NCBI RefSeq assembly: GCF_900129775.1
Contig: NZ_FQWV01000004.1
Span: 1-64,000, forward strand
Origin: Halobaculum gomorrense
Lineage (GTDB): Archaea; Halobacteriota; Halobacteria; Halobacteriales; Haloferacaceae
DNA length: 64,000 nt
Reading direction: 5' to 3'
Shown here piece by piece: positions 1 to 8,006 of the stretch. Position numbers and translations under genes: made by a program. The notes beneath the pieces were generated by a model that had not been told where the DNA came from, made no database searches, and saw nothing but the letters and a program-made list of their open reading frames with translations. Positions within the stretch are counted from its first letter, which is position 1. Each line of letters starts with the position of its first letter.

Positions 1-25
1 ACCACTCATCCACACACACACACTC

Positions 26-58
26 AAGCCCGCTGGCACCACGCCAGCGGGCTTTTTT
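26..58 (+). terminator. Hairpin plus T-run terminator
   Basis: A perfect stem AAGCCCGCTGGC / GCCAGCGGGCTT (12 bp with a 5-nt ACCAC loop) is followed by six T residues on the + strand. It resembles an intrinsic terminator for a rightward gene that would lie left of the window. Archaeal termination needs mainly the T-run; the strong hairpin is seen directly, its function is inferred. Confidence 0.6.
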
Positions 59-140
59 CATATACACAGACACACAGACAGCGACGGCTCCGTCACGCGC
101 ATACCCCGACGATTACTGCTACGACGTGGGGATCCGCTAG

Positions 141-149
141 GCTTAAACG
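141..149 (+). promoter_or_regulatory. TATA box (box A) of tRNA-Cys
   Basis: The sequence GCTTAAACG contains TTAAA centred about 28 nt upstream of the mature tRNA 5' end. This matches the spacing of the haloarchaeal TATA element to the transcription start. No other gene start lies at that distance. Confidence 0.5.
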
Positions 150-173
150 CATCACACGTCTCCGTTCAGACGC

Positions 174-249
174 GCCAAGGTGGCAGAGTCCGGCCATACG
201 CATCTCCCTGCAGAGGAGAACCACGCCGGTTCAAATCCGGCCCTTGGCT
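174..249 (+). tRNA. tRNA-Cys (anticodon GCA)
   Basis: A cloverleaf can be drawn by hand. The acceptor stem GCCAAGG pairs with CCTTGGC. The anticodon stem TCTCC/GGAGA holds the loop CTGCAGA, giving anticodon GCA. The T arm is GCCGG-TTCAAAT-CCGGC, and position 73 is T (U73), the classical identity base for cysteine tRNA. CCA is not encoded. A TATA-like TTAAA lies about 28 nt upstream. No intron is visible. Confidence 0.95.
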
Positions 250-333
250 TCTCGCGCTCGCCGGAAACCTGGTAGCCGTCGCTGTGTTCGCCGAAAGAAA
301 ACGGTTAAACTCCGGGCGACCCGTGGCTCACGT

Positions 334-1203
334 ATGCAACGACGCGCCGCGGCTATTTACGTCGCGTTCTTCCTCGTCGTGGGGACGGCCTCGTTCTCGC
401 TCATCGCGACAGCGAGCGCGCCGCAGCTCTCCTTCGAGAACCCCGAACACGAACTGAGTCAGGGAGACACGTTCACTGTCGACGGGCAAGAGTTCACCGT
501 GTCCGGCATCTCCGCCGAGATCAAGGGCGGTGGCGGCGGTGGCCACGGCGGCGGCGGCCAGGCCCATCTCGTTCGCTCGGGCACGCTGGAGTACACGAAC
601 GACTCCGCGCGCTACACCGTCGAGTGGGCGAACGGCTCCGACATCACCTACGAGGGCCAGTCGTGGACGGTCCAAACGGACAACGCGTCTAACACGGTGA
701 CGCTGGTGGAGAACATCGACCGGAGTGCGATACTTCAGAACGACTCCGATGTCGAAAACGAGACGACGACCGTTGACGGGGAGGAGTATGTCGTCGAACG
801 CGACGACGGAAACCGGACGTTGATCCCGGCGAACGAGTACTTCCCCGAGCCCGAGACGCGCGAGTACGCGGTCGGTGACGAACTCGACAACGTCGAGAAC
901 AACACCGCGACGCTCGTCTCCGTGACACCGGAGGCGGCCACGCTCGAGTACTTCGCGCTCCGCACCACCGAGATCTCGGTCGCCAACAAAGCGAACGTGA
1001 GTGTCGGTTCGACGACGTACTTCGCGTACTTCCCCGACAACTCGACGATGGTGCTCACCCAGGAGTTCGAGACGTACGATCGCTACCAGGAAACGACCGC
1101 GAGCCAGACAACGATGACGAACGGCCTGTGGGGCGTCACGATCCTCAGCGGCCTGTCCGCGTTCGTCCTACTGGGACTGGCGTACATGCCGTCGCGGTAC
1201 TGA
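334..1203 (+). CDS. Membrane-anchored extracytoplasmic protein, unknown function
   Basis: The 289-residue product starts with a basic MQRR followed by a hydrophobic stretch (residues about 6-26), either a signal peptide or N-terminal anchor. It ends in a second hydrophobic segment (about 263-285) and a short basic tail. The middle is acidic and rich in Asn-X-Ser/Thr sequons (at least eight), as expected for a glycosylated surface protein. A glycine-rich GGGGGGHGGGG stretch lies near residue 68. I chose ATG 334 over in-frame starts that would overlap the tRNA, because TTAAAC at about 304-309 gives TATA spacing for a leaderless transcript. I do not recognise the family. Confidence 0.75.
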   Translation: MQRRAAAIYVAFFLVVGTASFSLIATASAPQLSFENPEHELSQGDTFTVDGQEFTVSGISAEIKGGGGGGHGGGGQAHLVRSGTLEYTNDSARYTVEWANGSDITYEGQSWTVQTDNASNTVTLVENIDRSAILQNDSDVENETTTVDGEEYVVERDDGNRTLIPANEYFPEPETREYAVGDELDNVENNTATLVSVTPEAATLEYFALRTTEISVANKANVSVGSTTYFAYFPDNSTMVLTQEFETYDRYQETTASQTTMTNGLWGVTILSGLSAFVLLGLAYMPSRY

Positions 1204-1347
1204 ACGCGACACCGCTCCTCCGCGCAGTCCGGTGAACGCTGTTCTGTCGCGACCGCACTCGGCTCGCTCTGCTCATGTCGTTCGGTTCGCTCTTGGGTTC
1301 ACATCACGGTCTGTCGCCGTCTGGATCTCGCTACCGCTCGACCACTA

Positions 1348-1453
1348 CGGGCGCGACGGGATTTGAACCCGCGACCGTCGGATGACTTCCCTCGCCGGGG
1401 TCCCGACGCGGTTAGAAGTCCGACGCTCTGAATCCGGACTGAGCTACGCGCCC
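1348..1453 (-). tRNA. tRNA-Arg (anticodon UCU) with 29-nt intron
   Basis: Read on the minus strand, the acceptor stem is GGGCGCG/CGCGCCC. The D arm is GCTC...GAGC, the anticodon stem TCGGA/TCCGA, and the T arm GCGGG-TTCAAAT-CCCGT. The loop CTTCTA-A gives anticodon UCU only if plus positions 1384-1412 are removed as an intron after nucleotide 37. The splice region forms a canonical archaeal bulge-helix-bulge: a 4-bp CUUC/GAAG helix flanked by 3-nt bulges UAA and UCA. The mature tRNA would be 77 nt including the discriminator G. Without the intron the anticodon loop would not close. Confidence 0.93.
1384..1412 (-). other. tRNA-Arg intron (BHB type)
   Basis: This 29-nt segment lies between tRNA nucleotides 37 and 38. 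Its 3' end GAAG pairs with CUUC of the anticodon loop, and a 3-nt bulge sits on each side. That is the structure recognised by the archaeal tRNA splicing endonuclease. The assignment rests on the structure; no splice data are available. Confidence 0.9.
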
Positions 1454-1582
1454 ACGGATGGACGCACACGCGGCGACGGCAAAAGCGGCGCGGTCCCGCG
1501 CGACCGTGTTGCCCGTGCGGCGACCGTGACCGTCGTCGCCCGTCTCGCAGGCTTTAATCCCGCCACCGGCCAACGGACGGTG

Positions 1583-2185
1583 ATGCGAGTCATCGGAACG
1601 GTCGGCCTGCCGGGCAGTGGAAAAGGCGAGGCCGCCGCGGTCGCCCAAGAGGAGGGCGTCCCCGTCGTCACGATGGGAGACGTCATCCGCGCGGAGTGTC
1701 GCGACCGCGGGCTCGACCCCGCCGAACACCACGGTGAGATCGCTCGCGCGCTGCGCGAGGAGAACGGTCCCGCGGCGATCGCCGAGCGCTCGATTCCGCT
1801 GATCGAGGAGGCCGCCGGCGCGGCCGACGCGGACGCCGTGCTCGTCGACGGACTGCGCGCCCCCGTCGAGCTGGCGCGCTTCCGCGAGCGCTTCAGCAAC
1901 GACTTTACGCTCGTCGCCATCACCGCGCCGTTCGAGGTACGCGCCGAGCGGTTAGGTGACCGCGGGCGCGACGACTCCGATGTCGACACCGAGGCCCTGA
2001 AACAGCGGGAGGAGCGCGAACTCGGCTTCGGCATGGGCGAGGTCATCGACGCCGCCGACGTGTCGATCGACAACACCGACACGCTCGCGGCGTTCCGCGA
2101 CCGCGTCCGCGCGGTGCTCCGCGGGAACGTCGCCGCCGCAGCCGAGGATGCTGCCGATGACGACGCTGCGGAGGTGGGAAAGTGA
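1583..2185 (+). CDS. UPF0200 nucleotide kinase-like protein
   Basis: A 200-residue P-loop protein. The Walker A motif GLPGSGKG lies at residues about 7-14, followed by VTMGDVIR, as in adenylate kinase/dephospho-CoA kinase folds. The arrangement and length match the archaeal UPF0200 family, a predicted nucleotide kinase of unproven substrate. ATG 1583 follows directly on an in-frame GTG (1580). Upstream in-frame codons run into the tRNA-Arg gene, so the short form is preferred. The stop overlaps the GTG start of the next gene (GTGA), so the two are probably translationally coupled. Confidence 0.85.
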   Translation: MRVIGTVGLPGSGKGEAAAVAQEEGVPVVTMGDVIRAECRDRGLDPAEHHGEIARALREENGPAAIAERSIPLIEEAAGAADADAVLVDGLRAPVELARFRERFSNDFTLVAITAPFEVRAERLGDRGRDDSDVDTEALKQREERELGFGMGEVIDAADVSIDNTDTLAAFRDRVRAVLRGNVAAAAEDAADDDAAEVGK

Positions 2186-2604
2186 CGACCGTCTACAGCG
2201 TCGACGCTCGGATCGAGGCGCCGGTGCGCGATACCGAGGTGACCGACCGCGTCCGCGACGCCGTCGAGGCGCTGTTCCCCGCCGTCGAGTTCGTCTCCGA
2301 GCCGGGCCTCCTCGTCGCCGAGACCCACTCGCTCGACGACTTCTCCGACAAGCTCCACGAGCAGGAGATCCTCGACACCGCGCGCCGGGAGTTCGATCGC
2401 AACCGCACCGACGACGGCTTCACGTTCAGCCTGAAGAAGCAGGCCGCCTTCCAGGGCGTCGTCAACTTCGCCGTCGGCGACCCCGACGAGTTGGGCGACA
2501 TCGACGTCGCGGTGACCGTCCGCTCCCCGTCGGTCGAGGAGTACATCGACCACCTCGCGCCGCCGACGGAGGACGGCGCGCCCGTCGACCCCGACCGTCG
2601 TTGA
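2182..2604 (+). CDS. UPF0201 RNA-binding-domain protein
   Basis: A 140-residue acidic protein beginning at GTG 2182, overlapping the previous stop by 4 nt. The N-terminal MTTVYSVDARIEAPV and the segment with TDRVRDAVEALFP resemble the archaeal UPF0201 family (ribosomal L5-like/RNA-binding fold). The family is conserved in archaea and lacks a firm function. Genomic coupling with the UPF0200 kinase suggests a shared role, which is inference only. The stop precedes convergent MgtE genes by two bases. Confidence 0.8.
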   Translation: MTTVYSVDARIEAPVRDTEVTDRVRDAVEALFPAVEFVSEPGLLVAETHSLDDFSDKLHEQEILDTARREFDRNRTDDGFTFSLKKQAAFQGVVNFAVGDPDELGDIDVAVTVRSPSVEEYIDHLAPPTEDGAPVDPDRR

Positions 2605-2606
2605 CG

Positions 2607-3164
2607 CTACGTGAACACCAAGACCGCCCCGAACAGTACCAGCACCCCGAGCACGTCACAGACGTTGGTGACGACGGGGATGACCACGTCGTCGGGGTCG
2701 AGCGAGAGTCGGTAGGCCGCATACGTCGCCACGAGCGTCACCGCCACCGCGAGAACGGCGAGCGTGACGCCGGCCGATAGCGCGACGACGAGCACCGTTC
2801 CCGGCCCGAGCGTCGTCTCGCCGACGAGCGACGCCAGCGTCCACGCGCCGAGCCCGATGACCGGAAAGAGCGTCACCGCGAGCGCGACCGTGGCGACGGC
2901 GTTGCCCGCGAGCTCGTCGTCCGTGGGGTCGAACGAGAGCGTCCCGAGGTGGAACGCCGTCGAGAGGCGCGCCGCGAGGATCGAGCCGAGGTTGCCGGCG
3001 GTGCCGATGGTGACGGGGACGAGCACGAGCAGCGACGGCGCCCGGAGTAGCCGCTCTTCGAACGCCCCGAGGACGAGCCCCGACCCCAGCTCGACGACCG
3101 TGAGCGCGAGCAACACGGGCAGCATCGCGCGGGTGATCGCTCGGACGGTCCAGTCGGTCGCCAC
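2607..3164 (-). CDS. MgtE-type Mg2+ transporter half, second gene
   Basis: A 185-residue membrane protein with about five hydrophobic segments. The cytosolic N and CBS domains of full MgtE are absent. The segment VLVPVTIGTAGNLGS is the recognisable pore-region signature of the MgtE/SLC41 integral-membrane domain, and the C-terminal part contains DPDDVVIPVVTN, the second conserved stretch. It starts with GTG immediately after the TAG of the upstream half-gene, so the two are co-translated. It probably forms a Mg2+/divalent cation pathway with its partner. Truncation relative to bacterial MgtE is a family variant, not decay. Confidence 0.8.
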   Translation of the reverse strand: MATDWTVRAITRAMLPVLLALTVVELGSGLVLGAFEERLLRAPSLLVLVPVTIGTAGNLGSILAARLSTAFHLGTLSFDPTDDELAGNAVATVALAVTLFPVIGLGAWTLASLVGETTLGPGTVLVVALSAGVTLAVLAVAVTLVATYAAYRLSLDPDDVVIPVVTNVCDVLGVLVLFGAVLVFT

Positions 3165-3758
3165 CTACCCGCCACCCCCGAGGAAGCCGGCGATCGAAAG
3201 CGTCGCGCGCACCGCGACGAGGAGGAACAGCATGCCGAACACGTCCCCGGTGGTGGTGACGAGCGGGCCGACGAGCGTGTCGGGGTTGCGCCCGCGGCGG
3301 TAGCCCGCGAAGACGACGACCAGGACGACGGCGGTGAGCGCGATCCCGGACAGTAGTCCGGCGATCAGCGCCACCCCGACCAACACCGGCAGCGACGCCA
3401 CGGGCGCGCCGAGCAGCGTGAGCACGAAAAACGCGAGCACCGCCGCGACCGTCGAGGCGAGCAGGCCGTTCGCGAGTGCAGCGGTGGCGGCGCGGCGGAC
3501 CCGCTCGTCGCCGGCGCGCACCCGCGGCTCGACGAGCCCCTGGTGGAGGCCCGTGGAGAGCCGGGCACCGAAGCTCCCGTACACGTTCCCGCGGGTCGCA
3601 AGCAGCGCGGGGACGAGCACGAGCAGTCCCTCGACGGCGCGCAGCTCCGCGCGCATCCCGCCGAGGACGACCCCCGCGAGCAGCCCGCCGACGAGGCTGG
3701 CCCCGAGGGCGGGCAACGCCTCGCGGTACGCTTCCTCGGCGGTTTCACGCAGTTCCAT
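3165..3758 (-). CDS. MgtE-type Mg2+ transporter half, first gene
   Basis: A 197-residue membrane protein homologous in layout to its downstream neighbour. It has the signature LVLVPALLATRGNVYGS and the later NPDTLVGPLVTTTGD. The soluble regulatory N domain and CBS pair are missing. Only one base-free junction separates it from the second half (TAG then GTG). Eukaryotic SLC41 proteins carry two such domains in one chain, so this operon looks like the split equivalent. A heterodimer is inferred. Confidence 0.8.
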   Translation of the reverse strand: MELRETAEEAYREALPALGASLVGGLLAGVVLGGMRAELRAVEGLLVLVPALLATRGNVYGSFGARLSTGLHQGLVEPRVRAGDERVRRAATAALANGLLASTVAAVLAFFVLTLLGAPVASLPVLVGVALIAGLLSGIALTAVVLVVVFAGYRRGRNPDTLVGPLVTTTGDVFGMLFLLVAVRATLSIAGFLGGGG

Positions 3759-3878
3759 CGACTAGGTCGACGCGCCGGGTCGACAAAAATCGGGTGCCCG
3801 CAACCGGGGGCGTCGACGCCGCGGCGCTCCTCCGTCGGGACCGACGCGCACTTGGTCGTGAACCGCCTCGTCCCGCCA

Positions 3879-4820
3879 ATGACCGACTCGCAGGCGCGGG
3901 TGCTGTTGACGAACGACGACGGAGTCGACGCCGCCGGCCTCGCGGCGCTGTACGAGGAGCTGCGGGCCGTCGCCGACGTGACCGTCGTCGCGCCGGCGGA
4001 AAACCAGTCCGGGGTGGGGCGCGCGCGTTCCCGCGCCGTCGACGTCAACGACCACGAGTGGGGCCACGCGGTTCACGGCACGCCCGCTGACTGCGTCGCC
4101 TACGCGCTCCGGGCGCTGGAGACGGAGTTCGATCTGGTCGTTTCCGGCTGCAACCACGGACCGAACTGCGGCGAGTACATCATGGGCCACTCGGGCACCG
4201 TCGGCGCGGCCGTCGAGGCGGCGTACCTCGGCGTCCCCGCGGTCGCCGTCTCCGCGTACCACCGCGAGAAGTTCTTCCCGCCCGCGGAGTTCACCTTCGA
4301 GACGCCCGCACGGCTCACCCGCCTGCTCGCCGAGCGCGTGCTCGACCGCGGAGGCGATGACGTGGCCGGCGGGGGTGGCGCCGGCGTCGGCGACGGCGGC
4401 GGAGATCACGTCGCAGGCGGCGACTCCCGAGCGGATCTGGCGGACGCCGACCTGCTCTCGGTGAACGCCCCCGTCGACGCCGACGGCTGCGACCTCCGGC
4501 TCACCGAACCGCTCGCCGACTACGGCGTCGACGTGCGCGAGGCCTCCGCCGAGGAGCGAGAGACCCACGACGGCGACTGGCGGCTCGAGTCCGACTTCTG
4601 GGCGCGCCTCGATCAGCCGGGTCGGCACCCGACGCTGGAGCAGGTCGGCGACTCCTACCCCGCCTGGTCCGACCGCGCGGCGGTCGTCGACGGCGACGCG
4701 AGCGTCTCCCCGCTTCGCGTGCCCCAGACGGCGGTCCACTCCGAGCGGCTGGACGACCTCATCGCCGCGGTGAACCGCGCGTGGCGGACCGAACGCGAAG
4801 CGGTCGCGGACGACGACTGA
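3879..4820 (+). CDS. surE: 5'-nucleotidase SurE
   Basis: A 313-residue protein with the SurE signature LLTNDDGVDAAGL at residues about 8-20 (metal-binding DD pair), then APAENQSGVG, HGTPADCV and VVSGCNHGPNCGEYIMGHSGTVGAA. SurE is a metal-dependent nucleoside 5'/3'-monophosphate phosphatase acting in the cytosol. A glycine/aspartate-rich insert of about 35 residues (near 163-190) is not typical of bacterial SurE and looks like a halophilic linker. ATG 3879 places the family N-terminus correctly. Longer in-frame starts would antiparallel-overlap the MgtE gene. Confidence 0.93.
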   Translation: MTDSQARVLLTNDDGVDAAGLAALYEELRAVADVTVVAPAENQSGVGRARSRAVDVNDHEWGHAVHGTPADCVAYALRALETEFDLVVSGCNHGPNCGEYIMGHSGTVGAAVEAAYLGVPAVAVSAYHREKFFPPAEFTFETPARLTRLLAERVLDRGGDDVAGGGGAGVGDGGGDHVAGGDSRADLADADLLSVNAPVDADGCDLRLTEPLADYGVDVREASAEERETHDGDWRLESDFWARLDQPGRHPTLEQVGDSYPAWSDRAAVVDGDASVSPLRVPQTAVHSERLDDLIAAVNRAWRTEREAVADDD

Positions 4821-4834
4821 TCGGCTCGCGATCG

Positions 4835-4853
4835 CTGCCCGTCGTGCGGGCAG
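4835..4853. terminator. Hairpin between convergent genes
   Basis: CTGCCCG-TCGTG-CGGGCAG is a perfect 7-bp stem located 15 bp after the surE stop and just before the stop of the convergent MFS fragment. It has no T-run, so a terminator role is only suggested by position. Confidence 0.35.
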
Positions 4854-4871
4854 TTCCCGAACCGACGACAG

Positions 4872-5486
4872 TCACTCCACGACAGCCACGACGCCCGTGA
4901 GCGCCAGCGCCGCGACCAGCGCGCCCGCGAGGAACAGCGAGTGCCAGTCGAGCCACGGGGCGGCGACGCCGGCGATCGCGGCGCCGCTCACCGCGACGAC
5001 GGCGGCGGGCGCGGCGACGCCGCCGAAGGCGCCGAGCGTGTCGAGGACGCCCAGCGTCCTACCGGTCCGTTCGGGGTACAGCCGCGAGAGGAGCCGGACG
5101 GCCACGGTCTTGTGGACGCCGGTTCCGAGGCCGACGAGCAGCATTCCGAGGACGACGACGCCAAGCGCGAGCGGTTCCGGGACCGGAACCGCGAGCACGA
5201 GCGCGCCGATCCCCGTGACGCCCGCGCCGGCGACGATTACCCACCGGACGCCGACACGGTCGGCGAGCGCGCCGCTGGGGAACTGCATCGCAGCGTAGAC
5301 GGTCAACATCGCGGTGAACGCGGCTCCGAGCGCGGCCGTCGAGACGCCGAACCCGGCCTGAAACGTCGGAAACAGCGGGGGGAGCGCGTACCGGAGGAAC
5401 TTCGCGAGAAACCAGATCAGCGCCGTGAGCGCGAGCACGTCGTACTCCGCGAGCGCGCGCAGCCGCGTCCCGACGCCGGTAGCCAT
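4872..5486 (-). CDS. MFS transporter, N-terminal half only
   Basis: The 204-residue product has about six hydrophobic segments and the MFS motif-A region GALADRVGVRW between TM2 and TM3. A complete major facilitator protein has 12 segments and about 390-420 residues. The frame stops at a TGA 52 bp from the surE stop, and no C-terminal half follows in any frame. This looks like a C-terminal truncation, perhaps caused by a deletion that brought surE next to it. A functional six-TM homodimer cannot be excluded but is less likely. Confidence 0.7.
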   Translation of the reverse strand: MATGVGTRLRALAEYDVLALTALIWFLAKFLRYALPPLFPTFQAGFGVSTAALGAAFTAMLTVYAAMQFPSGALADRVGVRWVIVAGAGVTGIGALVLAVPVPEPLALGVVVLGMLLVGLGTGVHKTVAVRLLSRLYPERTGRTLGVLDTLGAFGGVAAPAAVVAVSGAAIAGVAAPWLDWHSLFLAGALVAALALTGVVAVVE

Positions 5487-5579
5487 CCGATCCGGTCGAG
5501 GGGGCTCGCGGGCAAAAGCCGCGCGGAAGCGGCCGGGCGGCCGCCGCCAGCTACGGCGGGTCGAACGAGGGCCGCGGCG

Positions 5580-6968
5580 TCACCCGAACGGCCCCATCCC
5601 GCCCATGCCGCCGCCACCGCCGCCGCCCTGCTGTTGCAGCTTCTTCATCATCCGCTGCATGTCGCCGTCGCCCATGTTGCCGAACTGGTCCATCGTCCGC
5701 TTCATCATGCTGTGCTGTTCGAGCAGCTCCTCGATACGCTCCTCGGGGACGCCCGAGCCGCGGGCGATCCGCTCCAGCCGGTCGCTCTTGATGACCGCGG
5801 GGTTCTCCAGCTCCTCCTCGGTCATCGAGTCCATCGCGATCTCGAAGCTCCGCATGCGCTCTTGGGTCACGTCCATCGCGTCGTCCGGGAGCTGGTCCAT
5901 GATCCCGCCGCCCATGCCGGGGATCATGTCGAGCACCTGATCGAGTGGGCCCATGCGGTCCATCGCCTTCATCTGGTTGCGCATGTCTTTGAGGGTGAAC
6001 TCCCCCTCCATCATGTCCTCGGGGTCCCAGTCGTCTTCCGCTTGGGTCTCCTCCATCGCGCGCTCGACGCGCTCGGAGAGCTGCTTGAGGTCGCCCATTC
6101 CCAGCAGCCGCGAGATGAAGCCGTTCGGCTCGAAGCGCTCGATGTCCTGTACCGTCTCGCCAGCGCCGAGGAACGCGATAGAGGAGCCGGTCTCGTTGAC
6201 GGCCGTCAGCGCTCCGCCGCCCTTCGCGGTCCCGTCGAGCTTCGTGATGACGACGCCGTCGATGCCGATCGACTCCTCGAACTGGCGGGCCTGCTCTTTG
6301 GCGCCCTGCCCGATCGCGGCGTCGAGCACGAGCAGCGAGCGGTCCGGATCAACCGCGTCGTCGATCTGTTCGATCTCGTCGATGAGGTCGTCCTCCAGCG
6401 CGTGGCGGCCGGCCGTGTCGACGATGCGAACGTCGGCGTCGGCGGTCGCCTCCAACCCGTCGCGGGCGATCTGCACCGGGTCGTCGCCGTCGGGGTCGCC
6501 GTAGAACTCCACCTCGGCGTTCTCGGCCATCTGCTTGGCCTGGTCGTAGGCGCCGGGGCGGAAGGTGTCGGTCTGGATGACCGCCGGGCGCAGCCCCTTC
6601 TTCGAGAACCACCACGCCATCTTGGCGGCGGTGGTGGTCTTCCCCGAGCCCTGGAGGCCCGCGAGCACGATCGTCTGCTCCTCCAGCGGGATCTCGGTCG
6701 ACTCCCCGATGAGGCCGACCATCTCCTCGTAGACGATCTTGAGGACGTGATCGCGGGCGGTCGTGCCGCCGGGGGGGTCCTCCTCCAGCGCACGGGTCTT
6801 GATGCTGTCCGACAGCTCCATGACGAGGTCCACGTCCACGTCAGCCGACAGCAGCGATCGCTGGATCTGCTTGACGACTTCCTGCACGTCGTCCTCGTCG
6901 ATACGGGACTTCCCGCGGAGCGAGTCCATCGTGCTCCGGAGGGAACTCCCCAGATCGTCGAGTACCAT
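5580..6968 (-). CDS. srp54: Signal recognition particle GTPase SRP54 (Ffh)
   Basis: A 462-residue GTPase of the SRP that binds 7S RNA and signal sequences and docks with FtsY (also in this window). It has the N domain, then the G domain with [11 protein letters not shown] (G1, about residue 103), [10 protein letters not shown] (G2), VDTAGRH (G3) and TKLDG (G4). It ends in a methionine-rich M domain and a Gly/Met-rich tail. Length and order match archaeal SRP54. A TATA-like CCTTTACC about 30 nt upstream of the ATG on the minus strand suggests a short or absent leader. It is transcribed alone. Confidence 0.97.
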   Translation of the reverse strand: MVLDDLGSSLRSTMDSLRGKSRIDEDDVQEVVKQIQRSLLSADVDVDLVMELSDSIKTRALEEDPPGGTTARDHVLKIVYEEMVGLIGESTEIPLEEQTIVLAGLQGSGKTTTAAKMAWWFSKKGLRPAVIQTDTFRPGAYDQAKQMAENAEVEFYGDPDGDDPVQIARDGLEATADADVRIVDTAGRHALEDDLIDEIEQIDDAVDPDRSLLVLDAAIGQGAKEQARQFEESIGIDGVVITKLDGTAKGGGALTAVNETGSSIAFLGAGETVQDIERFEPNGFISRLLGMGDLKQLSERVERAMEETQAEDDWDPEDMMEGEFTLKDMRNQMKAMDRMGPLDQVLDMIPGMGGGIMDQLPDDAMDVTQERMRSFEIAMDSMTEEELENPAVIKSDRLERIARGSGVPEERIEELLEQHSMMKRTMDQFGNMGDGDMQRMMKKLQQQGGGGGGGMGGMGPFG

Positions 6969-7107
6969 CTTGTTGGTCGTGGTAGTCGGTCCGTGCGGTA
7001 AAGGCTTCCCTGTCCTCGATCCGTGTCCGTGAAATCGTGAATTCGTGGGCGTGTGGGTTCGTATGGGTTCGTGTGAGTGCCCGCACTGCGTCGGAGTCGC
7101 CGTCCTC
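6969..7107. other. Intergenic: srp54 promoter side
   Basis: This stretch holds the minus-strand TATA-like element for srp54 near 6995-7003. It also holds a run of short GGGTTCGT-like repeats around 7045-7075 (GTGGGTTCGTATGGGTTCGTGTGAG). No coding signature is seen on either strand. It leads directly into the structured repeat. Confidence 0.4.
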
Positions 7108-7335
7108 GAAAGCCCCCGTGGCTGTGCGCTCGGTGCGGCCGCTGCGCTCCTCGGCTCGCTCCCTCCGGTCGTTCGCCCGCGGTGCTTGACGGTCCGCGCC
7201 TTCTCGCACAGCCACGGCCCCTTTCAGTCCCACCCGCCCACCCGCTGCGACCGCCCCGCCCCGCGCCCCCGCCTCTCCAGCCGACTCGCTCGTCACTCGC
7301 TCCGTTCGTTCCTCGCTTGCCCCTCGCGCGAACGG
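7108..7335 (+). repeat. Dispersed intergenic structured repeat, copy A
   Basis: One of two related copies in the window (the other is at 19825-20051 on the minus strand). It begins with GAAAG, CCC, then the stem arm CCGTGGCTGTGCG (7116-7128), a 76-nt loop, the perfectly complementary arm CGCACAGCCACGG (7205-7217), CCC and CTTTC (7221-7225). Conserved CAGTCCCACC and a TCGCTC/TTCGTTC-rich tail follow, to about 7335. Both copies keep the stem while changing two base pairs. The open frames through it (with an ESPRGCALG-like string) look spurious. It may be a structured RNA, a terminator-like element or a non-autonomous mobile repeat. Confidence 0.75.
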
Positions 7336-7421
7336 GCGCGACGAGCGCGCCCTCGCCGCACGCCACACGGTCGTCGGATTCGTACCGAACCCACTTCACG
7401 CCGTCTCGCGAATCACGACGC

Positions 7422-7940
7422 GTGTTCGGGCTCGACGCCGCCACGCTCGCCGCCTACGTCGCCGCCGCGGGTGCGCTGATCCTCGTCCCCGGGTAGGACA
7501 CCCTCGTCGTGCTCACCCGCAGGTTCGCCTCACGCGCGGCGGGCGTCGGCGTCGCGTGCGGGGTCGCCGTCGGCGTCCTCGTCCACGCGACCGCCGCGGC
7601 GCTGGGGCTGGCGGCGATCTACCGCGCGGTTCCGGCGGCGGCGACGCTCGTCACGCTCGCGGGCTTCCGCCGGGGGCTGGTCACCAGCGTCGCGAACCCG
7701 AAGGTCGCGTTGTTCTTTCTCGCCTTCCTCCCGGGGTTCGCCGGCGGGGGACAGCCGGCGACGATGGCCGCCCCCGGCGCGGTGTACGCCCTGTTGACGG
7801 TCGCGTACCTCGCGGCCGTCGGCGCGCTCGCGGGCCGGATCGACGCGGTGGCGACCGGACGGGTCGCCGGGGCGATCCGGCTGGGGTCGGCGGCGGCGTT
7901 GGTCGCGCTGGCCGCGGCGCTGATCGCGCGGGTGGCGTGA
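7422..7940 (+). pseudogene. Decayed LysE/RhtB-family exporter
   Basis: The frame starting at GTG 7422 encodes an N-terminal hydrophobic segment ending ALILVPG, where a TAG at 7494-7496 interrupts it. The family reads LxPGPDTL here, and the frame continues as DTLVVLTR directly after the stop. Downstream AAAALGLAAIYRAVPAAATLVTLAG joins FRRGLVTSVANPKVALFFLAFLPGF without the roughly 40 residues that normally lie between TM3 and this conserved NPKVALFF motif. One nonsense codon plus an internal deletion indicate a pseudogene. Amino-acid export would have been its ancestral role. Confidence 0.85.
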
Positions 7941-8006
7941 TCGGCCGGCGGCTGGGACGCGTCGCTCGGCGACGCGGACCGGACACCGGCTGCGCAGGCG
8001 GCCCAG

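Noticed and set aside
244-333. Upstream extension of the first protein
   Set aside because: It overlaps the 3' end of tRNA-Cys, is basic, and has no signal-like features. TATA spacing supports the ATG at 334.
7045-7479. Open frame through the intergenic repeat with an ESPRGCALG-like string, similar to one on the minus strand at 19671-20186
   Set aside because: The similarity is due to the shared repeat DNA. Compensatory changes follow the stem, not codons, and both translations are Arg/Pro/Ser-rich with no fold.
7494-7496. TAG in the LysE frame as pyrrolysine
   Set aside because: Haloarchaea are not known to encode pyrrolysine, the position is a conserved proline, and a large internal deletion is also present.
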